DNA of 64,000 nucleotides from Phycisphaerales bacterium (GCA_028279375.1 JANQNW010000010.1:186001-250000); one strand, 5' to 3'; counted from the stretch's first letter, positions 51,922 through 61,114 are shown. Notes: a model not told the origin generated them from the sequence alone. A program made the numbers and translations.

Positions 51922-53682
51922 CTAGTAGCCGACGGCCTGACCATCGGCGCGGAGGTCCGAGGCGCCGACGTAGCCGTCGTCGAGTTTGAAGATGATCTGG
52001 CCGCGTCCGAAGGAAGCGTTGCGCATCATCGGCTGCTTGATGTTGTGGCCGAGGGCGCGGAGGGACTCGTAGGTTTCCTTCGGGAATCCGGGTTCGACCG
52101 AGACGTTGAGATCGGTGAAGACCTGCCAGCGCGGGGCGTCGAGCGCGGATTGGGGGTTCTGTTTCCAGTCGGCGATGCGCATGAGGACCTGGGCGTGTCC
52201 CTGTGGCTGCATGTAGCCGCCCATGACGCCGAATGACATTACGGGAACTTCGTCGCCTGATTCGTCGATGCGCGTGACGAAGCCGGGGATGATGGTGTGG
52301 TAGGGGAGCTTGTTCGGGCCGACTTCGTTGGGATGGCCGGGCTCGAGGGAGAAGCAGCAGGCGCGGTTCTGCATGGCGACGCCGGTTCCCGGGATGACGA
52401 CGCCGGAGCCGAAGCCGGTGTAGTTGGACTGGATGAAGGAGACCATATTCCCTTCGGCGTCGGCTGTGGTGAGGAGAACGGTGCCTCCTTCGAGGGGTTT
52501 GCCGTGGTCGAAGTTCTGCGCTTGCGCGGGGTCGATGAGCGCAGCGCGCGACTGAAGGTAGTGATCGTCGAGGAGCGCGGCGGGGGAGACCTCCATGTGG
52601 TCGGGATCGGCGACGTGGCGATGGGTGTCTGCGAAGGCGAGCTTCATCGCTTCGATCTGGAGGTGGAGCGACTCGACTGAGTCGACTTCGAGTGACTTCA
52701 TGTCGAACTGGCGCAGGATGCCGAGGGCGATGAGCGCGGCGATCCCCTGTCCGTTGGGCGGGATTTCGTGGAGGCGCCAGCCTCGGTAATCGATGGAGAT
52801 CGGCTTGACCCATTCGGGCGCGTGCGCGCTGAGATCTGCGCGGGAGAGCGCGCTTCCACCTTCGGCTGCGGCGTCTGCGATGCGGCCGGCGAGTTTGCCT
52901 TCGTAGAAGTCGCGGCCGGTTGTTTCAGCGATGGCCTGGAGTGTGTCGGCGTGGTCGGCGCTCCTGAAGAGGTCGCCGGCGGCGGGAGTCCTGCCATCGG
53001 GGGCGAAGGTGTCATGCCAGGGCTTGAAGACGGGATCGCCGACGTAGCGGCTGGCGGCGATCTTCCAGTAGCGGGCGACCTCGGGGGAGACGAGGAATCC
53101 ATCGCGGGCATATCGGACTGCGGGTTCGATGATCCTTTTAAAGGGAAGGCGGCCAAAGCGCTCGTGCATGGCGGCCCAGCCGGAGACGGCGCCGGGGGTG
53201 GTGACCCCGTCCCAGCCATAGAAGGGGATACGTCCTTCGGTGGAGTAGCGCGACCGGTCGAGTTCGATCGGGGCGCGGCCGGAGGCGTTGAGTCCGTGGA
53301 CGCGGCCGGCGGACCAGACGAGCGCGAAGTTGTCGGATCCGATGCCGTTGGAGGTTGGTTCGACGACTGTGAGCGCGGCGGCGGTCGCGATGGCTGCATC
53401 CATGGCGTTTCCGCCGGCGCGGAGGATGTCGAGTCCGGCCTGTGCTGCGAGGGGCTGGCTGGTTGCGACGATGTTGCGCGCCATGACGGGCATGCGCTGG
53501 GAGGTGTAGGGGAAGTCGTAGTTGAATGGGGCGCCGCCGCCGGCTTCGGCGGACTGGGCTTCGGCTTCCGAGCCGAGGGACGCGGCGATGAACGCGGCGG
53601 CGCCGACGCTGCCAGCGGCGCTGGAGATGAAGGTGCGGCGTGACATCTCGGAAGAGCGGTCGTCGTGATCGCGCGTATTCAT
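51922..53682 (-). CDS. Gamma-glutamyltransferase family protein, Tat-exported
   Basis: This gamma-glutamyltransferase of 586 residues splits gamma-glutamyl bonds (glutathione or related acylases). The N-terminus is a twin-arginine signal (SRRTFISSAAGSVGAAAFIAA), so the folded protein is exported. The large-subunit motifs GGNAMDAAIATAAALTVVEP and DGVTTPGAVSGW are present. The self-cleavage/nucleophile Thr can be placed in GGTVLLTTADAEGNMVSF, and GGYMQPQGHAQVLM follows. The start at 53682 (MNTRDHDD) has GAGGA upstream; the longer frame adds 16 residues before the signal. The substrate could be glutathione or a cephalosporin-like amide. Confidence 0.88.
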   Translation of the reverse strand: MNTRDHDDRSSEMSRRTFISSAAGSVGAAAFIAASLGSEAEAQSAEAGGGAPFNYDFPYTSQRMPVMARNIVATSQPLAAQAGLDILRAGGNAMDAAIATAAALTVVEPTSNGIGSDNFALVWSAGRVHGLNASGRAPIELDRSRYSTEGRIPFYGWDGVTTPGAVSGWAAMHERFGRLPFKRIIEPAVRYARDGFLVSPEVARYWKIAASRYVGDPVFKPWHDTFAPDGRTPAAGDLFRSADHADTLQAIAETTGRDFYEGKLAGRIADAAAEGGSALSRADLSAHAPEWVKPISIDYRGWRLHEIPPNGQGIAALIALGILRQFDMKSLEVDSVESLHLQIEAMKLAFADTHRHVADPDHMEVSPAALLDDHYLQSRAALIDPAQAQNFDHGKPLEGGTVLLTTADAEGNMVSFIQSNYTGFGSGVVIPGTGVAMQNRACCFSLEPGHPNEVGPNKLPYHTIIPGFVTRIDESGDEVPVMSFGVMGGYMQPQGHAQVLMRIADWKQNPQSALDAPRWQVFTDLNVSVEPGFPKETYESLRALGHNIKQPMMRNASFGRGQIIFKLDDGYVGASDLRADGQAVGY

Positions 53683-53832
53683 GGTGGTGTCCTCGGCGGC
53701 GCAGTTGGTTCCTGGATGCACGGTAGGCATTCGGGCTCGGGGGTCAACAGATAGCTGCGCGATCGGGGCTGACGGCGCGGTAGACTCGCGGCTCGAGTGG
53801 TTCTGAAGAGCTCTTGCGAGATGGGGCGGGCA

Positions 53833-54606
53833 ATGAGTGATCGACTGTTCATCAAGGCGTATGAGACGAATCCGAGCGAGGGGTACGCGCTGGAGCCGGC
53901 GCCGACGGCGCGGGACTGGATGGAGCGCCTGCCTCGGAACATACCGAAGCGGTGTCTGCCCCTGACGATGGCGAATCGCGCCGGGTGGGTTGTCAGGACG
54001 CCGGTGGGATTCAAGGCGACGTGGGGCGGGAAGACGGAGTCGGCTTCGCTGAAGATTGAAGTCACGGATGGCGAGGAGCGGCTGGGCGCCGGCATCACGA
54101 ACTCTTTTGGTTCGGGGATCATCTCATTCGTGATTCCATGGCTGTTTCGGACGAGTCCGGGGATCGGGATGCTTGTGCGCGGTCCGACGAATTTTTCGGT
54201 GGACGGCGCGACTCCGCTGGATGGATTCGTTGAGACGGACTGGTCGCCTTACACATTCACGATGAACTGGCGCGTGTTGCGCCGGAACAAGCCGGTGTTC
54301 TTCAAGAAGGGGGATCCGTTCGTGATGCTGACGCCGTTTCCAACGGATCTGCTCGAGCGGTTCGATGTGCAGTTTGCGTCGCTGGAGTCTGATCCGGAAC
54401 TGAAGGCGCAGCGCGAGGAGGTGCGCATGATGCGCATCAACTCGAAGGAGAAGTGGCGCCAGGCGCAGATCGAGGCGGCGAAGACGGGCGACGAGGCGAA
54501 GACCTCGGAGCCGGAGTTCGGTTACCTCAAGGGGAAATTGCCCAGCGGGTATACGGCGCCGCCGGAATCACATCGGACGAACTTCAAGCTGGACCGGTTC
54601 GACTGA
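53833..54606 (+). CDS. DUF6065 family protein
   Basis: The function is unknown. This soluble protein of 257 residues resembles the DUF6065 family, with features ALEPAPTARDWMERLPRNIPKRCLPLTMANRAGWVV, FGSGIISFVIPWLFRTSPG and NWRVLRRNKPVFFKKGDPFVMLTPFP. Such proteins often lie near biosynthetic or 2-oxoglutarate-oxygenase genes, but none is adjacent here. The C-terminus is Lys/Glu-rich. The ATG at 53833 is preceded by GGGGCGGG. Its 3' end overlaps hisD by 23 bases, tail to tail. Confidence 0.75.
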   Translation: MSDRLFIKAYETNPSEGYALEPAPTARDWMERLPRNIPKRCLPLTMANRAGWVVRTPVGFKATWGGKTESASLKIEVTDGEERLGAGITNSFGSGIISFVIPWLFRTSPGIGMLVRGPTNFSVDGATPLDGFVETDWSPYTFTMNWRVLRRNKPVFFKKGDPFVMLTPFPTDLLERFDVQFASLESDPELKAQREEVRMMRINSKEKWRQAQIEAAKTGDEAKTSEPEFGYLKGKLPSGYTAPPESHRTNFKLDRFD

Positions 54607-55879
54607 GCATCGCCGTGCGGGCTTCGGCGGCGCGGGCGTGGGCTTCCAGACCCTCGGTGCGCGCGAGCGTCGCTGTCTCGGCGATGAGGGGCTCGAGGTT
54701 GGCTTCGGGGTCGATGCGCATCCAGGTGCGTGGGCGGAGGAAGTTGAATACGGAGAGACCGGCGCTTGTGCGGGCCGTGCCGCCGGTGGGGAGTGTGTGG
54801 TTGGGGCCAAGGCCGTAGTCGCCGAAGACCTCGGCGGACGCGGCGCCGATGAAGATCGCGCCGGCGTTTCGCACCTGGCGCGCGAGTGTCGTGGCGTCTT
54901 TCGTAATGACCTGGAGGTGCTCGGGGGCGAGTCGATCGGTGACGCGCAGGGCCTCTTCGAGGTCGGTGACGACAATCGTGCGGGCGTTCTCGAGCGCGGT
55001 GCGCGCGACGTCCGCCGTGGGGAGTGATTCGAGCTGTTCGTTGAGCGCGCTGTCGACGGCGTCTGCGAGCTGATCGTCCGGCGTGACGAGTGTGACGCGG
55101 GCGTCCGTGTCGTGTTCAGCCTGGGCGAGGAGGTCCGCGGCGATGGTCTCGGGGCATGCGGTGTCGTCGGCGATGACGAGGAGTTCGGAGGGGCCGGCGA
55201 GCATGTCGATGCCGACATCGCGGCTGACGATGTGCTTGGCGGCGGTGACGTACTTGTTCCCGGGGCCGACGATGATATTGACGGGCGGGAAATCCTCGAA
55301 GCCGTAGGCGAGCGCGGCGATTGCCTGCGCGCCGCCGGCGAGGAGGAGGCCGTCTGCGCCGGCGATCGACGCCGCGGCGAAGGTGACGGGATTGAGGCGC
55401 GGTGTGGCGACGATGACGCGTTCGACGCCGGCGGTCTTGGCGGCGATGACGGTCATGAGCGCGGTCGAGGGGAGTGGGAATCGGCCCGCGGGGACGTAGC
55501 AGCCGGCGCTCTGCACGGGTTCGATGGTGTGGCCGATCTGGCCGAAGTCGGTGTCGATGGTGACGGGCGCGAGGGCTCGCTTCTGCGCGAGCGCGAATCG
55601 CTGGATTCGTTCTGCGGCGCATGCGAGCGCGCTGCGCAGATCGGCGTCGATGGATGCAGCGTACTGATCGAGGTCGGCGCGGGCGAGGAGAATGGGCGCA
55701 TCGGTCGGGAGATCGTCGAAGCGCCCGGCATAGGAGCGCAAAGCGCGCTCGCCGCCTGTTCTGACTTCGTCGATGATCGTCTGTGCGTCAGCGAGGGTGA
55801 CATCATCGAAGGCAGCGGGCGGGCGTTCGGCGATGTCGATCGCCACTGCGCGGTTCAGTGTGATTGGCGCGGTCTTCAT
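54584..55879 (-). CDS. hisD: Histidinol dehydrogenase
   Basis: This Zn-dependent NAD+ enzyme catalyses the last two steps of histidine synthesis, histidinol to histidine. The 431-residue protein has the family segments PAGRFPLPSTALMTVIAAKTAGVERVIVATP, VNIIVGPGNKYVTAAKHIV, the signature DMLAGPSELLVIADDTA, and FIGAASAEVFGDYGLGPNHTLPTGG with the catalytic Glu-His region. It is the last cistron of the his operon and overlaps the HisA-HisIE gene by ATGA. Confidence 0.96.
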   Translation of the reverse strand: MKTAPITLNRAVAIDIAERPPAAFDDVTLADAQTIIDEVRTGGERALRSYAGRFDDLPTDAPILLARADLDQYAASIDADLRSALACAAERIQRFALAQKRALAPVTIDTDFGQIGHTIEPVQSAGCYVPAGRFPLPSTALMTVIAAKTAGVERVIVATPRLNPVTFAAASIAGADGLLLAGGAQAIAALAYGFEDFPPVNIIVGPGNKYVTAAKHIVSRDVGIDMLAGPSELLVIADDTACPETIAADLLAQAEHDTDARVTLVTPDDQLADAVDSALNEQLESLPTADVARTALENARTIVVTDLEEALRVTDRLAPEHLQVITKDATTLARQVRNAGAIFIGAASAEVFGDYGLGPNHTLPTGGTARTSAGLSVFNFLRPRTWMRIDPEANLEPLIAETATLARTEGLEAHARAAEARTAMLSRTGPA

Positions 55880-57153
55880 GATGTGGCAGTTCCTGCTGTC
55901 ACGACGCTGCCGTCGCGGCGGCGGACGCGGCTTGTGCGTCGCTCGAGTTCGCGCTGGACGAGTGTGATGTCGACGCCCTTCTGCTGAAGGGCTGTGAGTG
56001 TGAAGTAGAGAAGATCCGCGGCTTCCCAGATGACGTCGTCGCGCGCCTCAGCTTCGGCGAGTTCGCCAGCTTCTTCGAGGAGTTTGCGCGCGAGGAGATC
56101 GGGATCGGCGAGGATCCGCTTCGTGTATGAACTGGTGTCGGCCCCGGCGGCGGAGTTCGCGATGTGGCGCTGGAGATCTGCGAAGGTGGCGGTCCTGCCG
56201 AAGCAGGAGCGGGATCCGGTGTGGCAGAAGCCGTTCCGCTGCTGTCTGACGATGAAGAGGAGCGCGTCGCGATCGCAGTCAGTCTCGATGCGGACGAGTT
56301 CCTGCGTGTCGCCGGAGGTGGCGCCTTTGCGCCAGAGTTCATCGCGGCTACGCGACCAGTAGACGCCGGCGCCTTCGTCGAGGGCGGCGCGGACACTCTG
56401 TTCGTTCGAGTAGACGAGCCCGAGGGTGTCGCCGTACTCCTCCTGGACGATGGTGGGGATGAGGTTGTCCGGGCGATCGGACGTAACGGGCGCGAGGAAG
56501 CCTTGCGCGAGATCGACGCGTCCGGAGTAGAGCGCCATGCCGATCTGGATGTCGACGCCGGCGTCGTCTGCGCGTTTGATCTCGCCGGTGGTGGCGACGC
56601 CGCCCGCGAGGGTGAGCGCGGCGTCGCCCGCTTCCTTCTTCAGTTCGTTGAGCGTGTCGAAGGGGAGGCCGCACATGCGGCCCTCGGTCTCGACGAACGT
56701 GACGAGGAATCCACCGACGAACTCTCTGAGCTGTCGCATACGGCTGGACACGGTGTCGGACGTGGACTGAGTCCAGCCGTGGGAGAGAACGGCGCCATCG
56801 CGTTGATCGAGGGCGGCGATGACCCGTTCACGTGGGATCTGGCTGAGGATCTCGGGGGTTGCGGCGGTGCCGAGGATGACGCGCGTGGCGCCGCGCTCGA
56901 GCCACTTGAGCGCGTCCTCTGCGGAGCGGATGCCTCCGCCGACGCGGCAGGGCGCGAGCTGAAGCAGCTCGGTGATGAGCTCTTCGTTGTCGCCGACGCC
57001 CATGGCGGCGTCGAGATCGATGACGGCGATCTCGCCGACGCGGCCGAACTTGCGCGCAAGGGGGCGCGGGTCGCCGGCGTCGATCTTCTTTTCCTTGCCG
57101 CCGACGAGTTGCACGGCGGCGCCGGACTGAATGTCGATTGAGGGGATGATCAC
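55876..57153 (-). CDS. HisA-HisI-HisE trifunctional fusion
   Basis: One 425-residue polypeptide carries three histidine-pathway activities. Residues about 1-230 are a HisA-type (beta/alpha)8 isomerase (IIPSIDIQSGAAVQLVGG with the first catalytic Asp, CRVGGGIRSAEDAL, VIAALDQRDG with the second, LTLAGGVAT). Residues about 233-330 are HisI, phosphoribosyl-AMP cyclohydrolase (YWSRSRDELWRKGATSGDTQ, IETDCDRDALLFIV, CHTGSRSCF). Residues about 335-415 are HisE, phosphoribosyl-ATP pyrophosphatase (KLLEEAGELAEAEARDDVIWEAADLLYF). HisIE fusions are common; the added HisA is unusual. It overlaps hisF and hisD by ATGA. Confidence 0.92.
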   Translation of the reverse strand: MIIPSIDIQSGAAVQLVGGKEKKIDAGDPRPLARKFGRVGEIAVIDLDAAMGVGDNEELITELLQLAPCRVGGGIRSAEDALKWLERGATRVILGTAATPEILSQIPRERVIAALDQRDGAVLSHGWTQSTSDTVSSRMRQLREFVGGFLVTFVETEGRMCGLPFDTLNELKKEAGDAALTLAGGVATTGEIKRADDAGVDIQIGMALYSGRVDLAQGFLAPVTSDRPDNLIPTIVQEEYGDTLGLVYSNEQSVRAALDEGAGVYWSRSRDELWRKGATSGDTQELVRIETDCDRDALLFIVRQQRNGFCHTGSRSCFGRTATFADLQRHIANSAAGADTSSYTKRILADPDLLARKLLEEAGELAEAEARDDVIWEAADLLYFTLTALQQKGVDITLVQRELERRTSRVRRRDGSVVTAGTATS

Positions 57154-57902
57154 AGTCGTACTCCGGCGCCGAGCGCGTCGAGTTGCTTCTTGAGTTCGCA
57201 GACGGTGGTTTCGCCGTCGTGGAGGATTGAGGCGGCGAGGACGGCTGTTGCGCCCGTCTCGAGCGCATCGGCCATGTGCTGTGCGCTTGCGGCGCCGCCG
57301 GAGGCGATGACCGGAACATCGACAGCGCTGCAGACGGCGCGGAGGAGTGCGAGGTCATAGCCGGAGCGTTTGCCGTCCTGATCAAAGCTGGTGAGGAGGA
57401 TCTCGCCGGCGCCGGCCTGCACGGCGCGCTGCGCCCACTCGATGGCGTCGAGACCGGTGCGTTCGTTGCCCGATCGGATGACGACTTCCCAGCCCTCGGC
57501 GTCCTGACGTTTCGCCGCGTCGATCGCGCAGACGACGCACTGGCGGCCATAGCGGAGCGCGATCTCGGTGAGGAGGGCCGGCCGCCTGACAGCGGCGGTG
57601 TTGACGGCGACTTTGTCGGCGCCGGCGAGCAGGAGTCGTTCGGCGCTGTCGAGATCGGCGACGCCGCCTCCGACGGTGAGTGGGATGCGCAGGCGCTGCC
57701 TGATATCGCGGACGGTCTGCAGCGAGGCGTCGCGCTCTTCGAGCGTGGCGCTGACATCGAGCATGCAGAGTTCGTCTGCGCCGGCGAGGTCATAGCGGCA
57801 GGCGAGTTGTCCCGGGTCGCCGACATCACGGAGGCCCTTGAACTGCACGCCCTTGACGACGCGACCGGCGCGGACGTCGAGGCACGGGATGATTCGATTC
57901 AT
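57150..57902 (-). CDS. hisF: Imidazole glycerol phosphate synthase, cyclase subunit
   Basis: HisF joins PRFAR and ammonia from HisH into imidazole glycerol phosphate and AICAR. The 250-residue barrel starts MNRIIPCLDVRAGRVVKGVQF with the catalytic Asp. Phosphate-binding loops are LTVGGGVADL and VIASGGAAS, and the second catalytic Asp lies in ILLTSFDQDGKRSGYD. Both ATG codons at 57908 and 57902 are possible; 57902 gives the same ATGA overlap with hisH that all other cistrons of this operon show. Confidence 0.95.
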   Translation of the reverse strand: MNRIIPCLDVRAGRVVKGVQFKGLRDVGDPGQLACRYDLAGADELCMLDVSATLEERDASLQTVRDIRQRLRIPLTVGGGVADLDSAERLLLAGADKVAVNTAAVRRPALLTEIALRYGRQCVVCAIDAAKRQDAEGWEVVIRSGNERTGLDAIEWAQRAVQAGAGEILLTSFDQDGKRSGYDLALLRAVCSAVDVPVIASGGAASAQHMADALETGATAVLAASILHDGETTVCELKKQLDALGAGVRL

Positions 57903-58528
57903 GAGCATGACGCGGCGGTCTCCAGTTGTGCGGCTGCGCCGGCCCATCGCGCGATGAGCGCGTCTCCCCAGGCGCCGGAGAGTTCGGGGTGGAACTGGCA
58001 TGCGAGGACGCCGCCGCGTGAGATGGCGGAGATGTAGCGCGTGCCCGCGTAGCGTGACCAGGCGCAGCGCCAGTCGGATCCGGGTTCGTCGACAAGCGCG
58101 AATGAGTTGGCGAAGTAGGCGGCGCCGCGTTCGAGGGCGCATCCATTGTCGGGTTCGACGGGGGACCAGCCCATCTGCGGTCGGCGTGCGCCTGGTGGGA
58201 ATGCTCGGGCGACGCCGGGGATGACGCCAAGACCTGCGGCGCCGACGGCTTCATCGCTGCCATCGAGGAGGAGTTGCATGCCGAGACAGATGGCGAGCGT
58301 CGGTCGATCTGCGTCAATGCGATCGCGGAGGGCCTGGTCGAGTCCTTCATCGCGCAGCTTGTCGATGGCGGGCTTGAAGGAGCCGACGCCGGGAAGGACG
58401 ACGAGCGGCGCGCTTGCGACGGCGTCCGGTCGCGCGGTGGAGCGCGCGAGCATGCCCGGGCGGCCGAAGGCGGCGATGATCGAGGCGGTGTTGGAGACAC
58501 CGGTGTTGATGATGAGGCAATCGCTCAC
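57899..58528 (-). CDS. hisH: Imidazole glycerol phosphate synthase, glutaminase subunit
   Basis: This glutamine amidotransferase supplies ammonia to HisF. The 209-residue protein has the nucleophile elbow ICLGMQLLLDGS with the catalytic Cys, the oxyanion region VLPGVGSF, and the His-Glu pair in ACQFHPELSG. It overlaps hisB upstream and hisF downstream by ATGA, which favours stoichiometric assembly of the HisHF complex. Confidence 0.95.
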   Translation of the reverse strand: MSDCLIINTGVSNTASIIAAFGRPGMLARSTARPDAVASAPLVVLPGVGSFKPAIDKLRDEGLDQALRDRIDADRPTLAICLGMQLLLDGSDEAVGAAGLGVIPGVARAFPPGARRPQMGWSPVEPDNGCALERGAAYFANSFALVDEPGSDWRCAWSRYAGTRYISAISRGGVLACQFHPELSGAWGDALIARWAGAAAQLETAASCS

Positions 58529-59109
58529 AGGAGCGCTCCCTTGGTGCTGGGCGCCACATCGGCGCCGGTCAGGGTGATGGCTTGTTTGACGGCGAGGGCG
58601 AAGGACTTGAATGCGGCTTCAGCGCGGTGGTGATCGTTGTCGCCTTTGAGCACATCGACGTGCAGGCTGCAGCGAGCGGCGGTGGCGAAGCTGGAGAAGA
58701 AGTGGCGGATGTTCTCGCAGGCGACAGCGCCGAGCATCTCGCGCTGAAGCTGCAGGTCGATGGCGCTTGCGGGCCTGCCGGAGAAGTCGATGACAGTGCG
58801 CGCCAGGGCTTCATCGAGGGGCGCATAGGCGGCGCCGAAGCGCGTGATGCCGGCGCGATCGGCGAGCGCGCGGTTGAAGGCTTCGCCCAGCGCGAGCGCG
58901 CAGTCCTCGACGGTGTGATGATCATCGACCTGGAGATCGCCCTGGCAGTCGAGGAGGAGACCGACGCCGGCGTGCAGCGAGAAGGCGTCGAGCATGTGAT
59001 CGAGGAAAGGAAGTCCGGTGTCGATGGACCGGCGCGTCGAGACATCGAGGTCGAGTTCGACGACGATGTCGGTTTCCTTTGTCGCGCGTTTGACGGTCGC
59101 CTGTCTCAT
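58525..59109 (-). CDS. hisB: Imidazoleglycerol-phosphate dehydratase
   Basis: This enzyme dehydrates imidazole glycerol phosphate. The 194-residue protein is a dehydratase domain only, with the family motifs TGLPFLDHMLDAFSLHAG, DDHHTVEDCALALGEA and FFSSFATAARCSLHVDVLKGDNDHHRAEAAFKS, whose histidines bind manganese. There is no N-terminal histidinol-phosphate phosphatase domain as in enteric HisB, so that step must be encoded elsewhere. It overlaps hisC and hisH by ATGA. Confidence 0.95.
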   Translation of the reverse strand: MRQATVKRATKETDIVVELDLDVSTRRSIDTGLPFLDHMLDAFSLHAGVGLLLDCQGDLQVDDHHTVEDCALALGEAFNRALADRAGITRFGAAYAPLDEALARTVIDFSGRPASAIDLQLQREMLGAVACENIRHFFSSFATAARCSLHVDVLKGDNDHHRAEAAFKSFALAVKQAITLTGADVAPSTKGALL

Positions 59110-60203
59110 GCGTCGCTCCCTTCGGTGAGGCCGAGCTCGATGGCGGCGGCACGGATGCGCGTCAGGAGGAGTTGGATCTGGAGCGCATCGCCGGGGCAGG
59201 TGATGCGGATGGCGTCGGAGAGGGAGGGGTTGTCATCGAAGGTGCGCGTGGCGACGCCGCGGTTGCGGAGGGCGGCGGCGAGATCGCGGGCGCGGAGGCC
59301 GCGTGCGAAGACGAAGTTCGCCTGCGATGGAAGGGCGTTGAGTCCAAGGCCCCCAAGGACCTCCTCCAGCAGGCGACGCTCTTCACGCGCCTGCTGGAGG
59401 TAGGCCAAACGAGGGAGGGAGGAGGAAAGGGACAAGCGCGCCTCGAGGACGCGCAGTGAGGGAGCTGCGATGGCGTAGGGCTGGCCGAAGGCGCGGGCGC
59501 GATCGAGAAGCGTCGGTTCACCGATTGCGCAGCCGAGACGAAGTCCGGCGAGGCCCCAGGCCTTGGAGAAGGTGCGTACAAGGACGACGTTGTCGAAACG
59601 GCGGAGCGCATCGGTCGGGTCGTCGTCGGAGAACTCGATGTACGCCTGGTCGACGATGAATGGAATGTCGAGATCGCGCGCACGACGCGCGATGGCGACG
59701 AGATCGGCTGTGCGAATGGCGAGGCCGGTGGGGTTGTTGGGCGACGTGCAGAGAATGCAGCCGAGTTCGGGTGTGATCAGCTCGAGGAAGCTCACCATCG
59801 GGAAGTCGCCGACGGACCAGTTGATCGCACGCATCTCGGCGCGGAGGCGCTGGGTGTAGCGCGAGATCATCTCGAACGTTGGTGTGAACGTGAGCAGGGG
59901 GCGATCTGGTCCGCCGAAGGCGCGGATCAGGCGCTCGAGGGCGTCGTCGGCCCCTGCTGTGAGCATGACCCGCTCCTTTGGCTCATCAAGCGCCGTCGCG
60001 AGCATCGCCTCGGTTGCGACCGGGTCGGGATAGCGGTTCAGGTCTTCGGGCGCAAGCGCGGTGAACGGCGCGAGGTCTTCGGCGCCTGGAGGCGGTCCCT
60101 CGTTGCGATCGAGGCGCAGATCAATCTGCGTCGATGTCGCAGGCGGCGTGTAGATGGATGGCGTGGTGAGCGTGGTCATTGCGGTCGCGTCCGAGGTATT
60201 CAC
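59106..60203 (-). CDS. hisC: Histidinol-phosphate aminotransferase
   Basis: This PLP class I/II aminotransferase turns imidazole-acetol phosphate into histidinol phosphate. In its 365 residues, LRLDRNEGPPPGA is the substrate-binding start, LTAGADDALERLIRAFGG the cofactor loop, CTSPNNPTGLAIRTADLV the central motif and RTFSKAWGLAGLRLG the Schiff-base lysine segment. The C-terminal FVFARGLRARDLA and FDDNPSLSDAIRITCP are typical. It overlaps hisG and hisB by ATGA. Confidence 0.95.
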   Translation of the reverse strand: MNTSDATAMTTLTTPSIYTPPATSTQIDLRLDRNEGPPPGAEDLAPFTALAPEDLNRYPDPVATEAMLATALDEPKERVMLTAGADDALERLIRAFGGPDRPLLTFTPTFEMISRYTQRLRAEMRAINWSVGDFPMVSFLELITPELGCILCTSPNNPTGLAIRTADLVAIARRARDLDIPFIVDQAYIEFSDDDPTDALRRFDNVVLVRTFSKAWGLAGLRLGCAIGEPTLLDRARAFGQPYAIAAPSLRVLEARLSLSSSLPRLAYLQQAREERRLLEEVLGGLGLNALPSQANFVFARGLRARDLAAALRNRGVATRTFDDNPSLSDAIRITCPGDALQIQLLLTRIRAAAIELGLTEGSDA

Positions 60204-61114
60204 GGGATGATTTGCGAGGGAGCGGTGACGATGATGTCGCAGCCGCCTGCGCTCTTGATCTGCGGGAGGATCTCCGCGAGTTGGTCGCGCTCAACGGCGA
60301 TCTTGACGGCGCACCATCCGGCGTCGCGGAGCGATGAGATGGTCGGTTCGCGCATGGCGGGGAGCGTGCTGACGGCGCGATCGAGGTCGGCGGTCTGGAT
60401 GTTGAACTCGACGAGGCGACGCTGTCTTGCGGCGAGAACGCTGGCGAGGAGCGTGGTGAGCGATTCGATGCGCTGGGCGAGATCGGGATCGCTGATCGCG
60501 GCTCGGCTGGCGTAGAGACGCGTGCTGGAGCGGCTGACTTCGTCGATGACTGCGAGGTTGTTGGCCTTGAGCGTGGAGCCGGTGGCGACGTTGTCGATGA
60601 TGACGTCGGCGTCCTCCGGCGGGAGGGCCTCGGTGGCGCCGAAGGAACGCAGGATGCGCGCGTCAGCGAGGCCGAAGCGCTGCGCCCAGTCTCTTGCCAG
60701 ATTGACGTATTCGGAGGCGACGACGAGGGGACGATCCGGGAGGCGACCATCGACGAGGAGTTCTATTGGCGCGGCGGCGACGATGCGCACGGGATCCAGT
60801 CCTGTATCGAGAAGTTCGACGACATCGGCCTGGCGCTCGCCGATCCAATCGGCGCCGGCGAAGCCGAGATCGCGGGCGCCCTGGTCGAGCATCTCGACGA
60901 TGGCCTGCGGCTTGAGGAGCTTCGCCTCGCAGCCATCGAGGGAGACGGCGGGGCGATAGTCACGCACGGTGGAGATGATGCGCACCCCGGCGTCCTGCAG
61001 GAGTTCGACGACCTGCTGCTGCATGCGTCCCTTGGGGATGGCGAGGCGGAGGTCGCGCGTCTGCGGCTGCGAGTCGAGCGAACGGGGATTGGGTTGTGTG
61101 AGCGTCTGCGACAT
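60200..61114 (-). CDS. hisG: ATP phosphoribosyltransferase, long form
   Basis: HisG starts the pathway by joining ATP and PRPP. The 304-residue protein is the long form (HisG-L). It has the catalytic half RLAIPKGRMQQQVVELL, FAGADWIGERQADVVELLD, VASEYVNLARDWA and the PRPP loop ADVIIDNVATGSTLKANNL. A C-terminal ACT-like regulatory domain (about 225-304, GWCAVKIAVERDQLAEILPQIKSAGG) normally binds histidine for feedback inhibition, so no HisZ is needed. AAGGA lies six bases before its ATG. It is the first enzyme gene after the attenuator. Confidence 0.95.
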   Translation of the reverse strand: MSQTLTQPNPRSLDSQPQTRDLRLAIPKGRMQQQVVELLQDAGVRIISTVRDYRPAVSLDGCEAKLLKPQAIVEMLDQGARDLGFAGADWIGERQADVVELLDTGLDPVRIVAAAPIELLVDGRLPDRPLVVASEYVNLARDWAQRFGLADARILRSFGATEALPPEDADVIIDNVATGSTLKANNLAVIDEVSRSSTRLYASRAAISDPDLAQRIESLTTLLASVLAARQRRLVEFNIQTADLDRAVSTLPAMREPTISSLRDAGWCAVKIAVERDQLAEILPQIKSAGGCDIIVTAPSQIIP

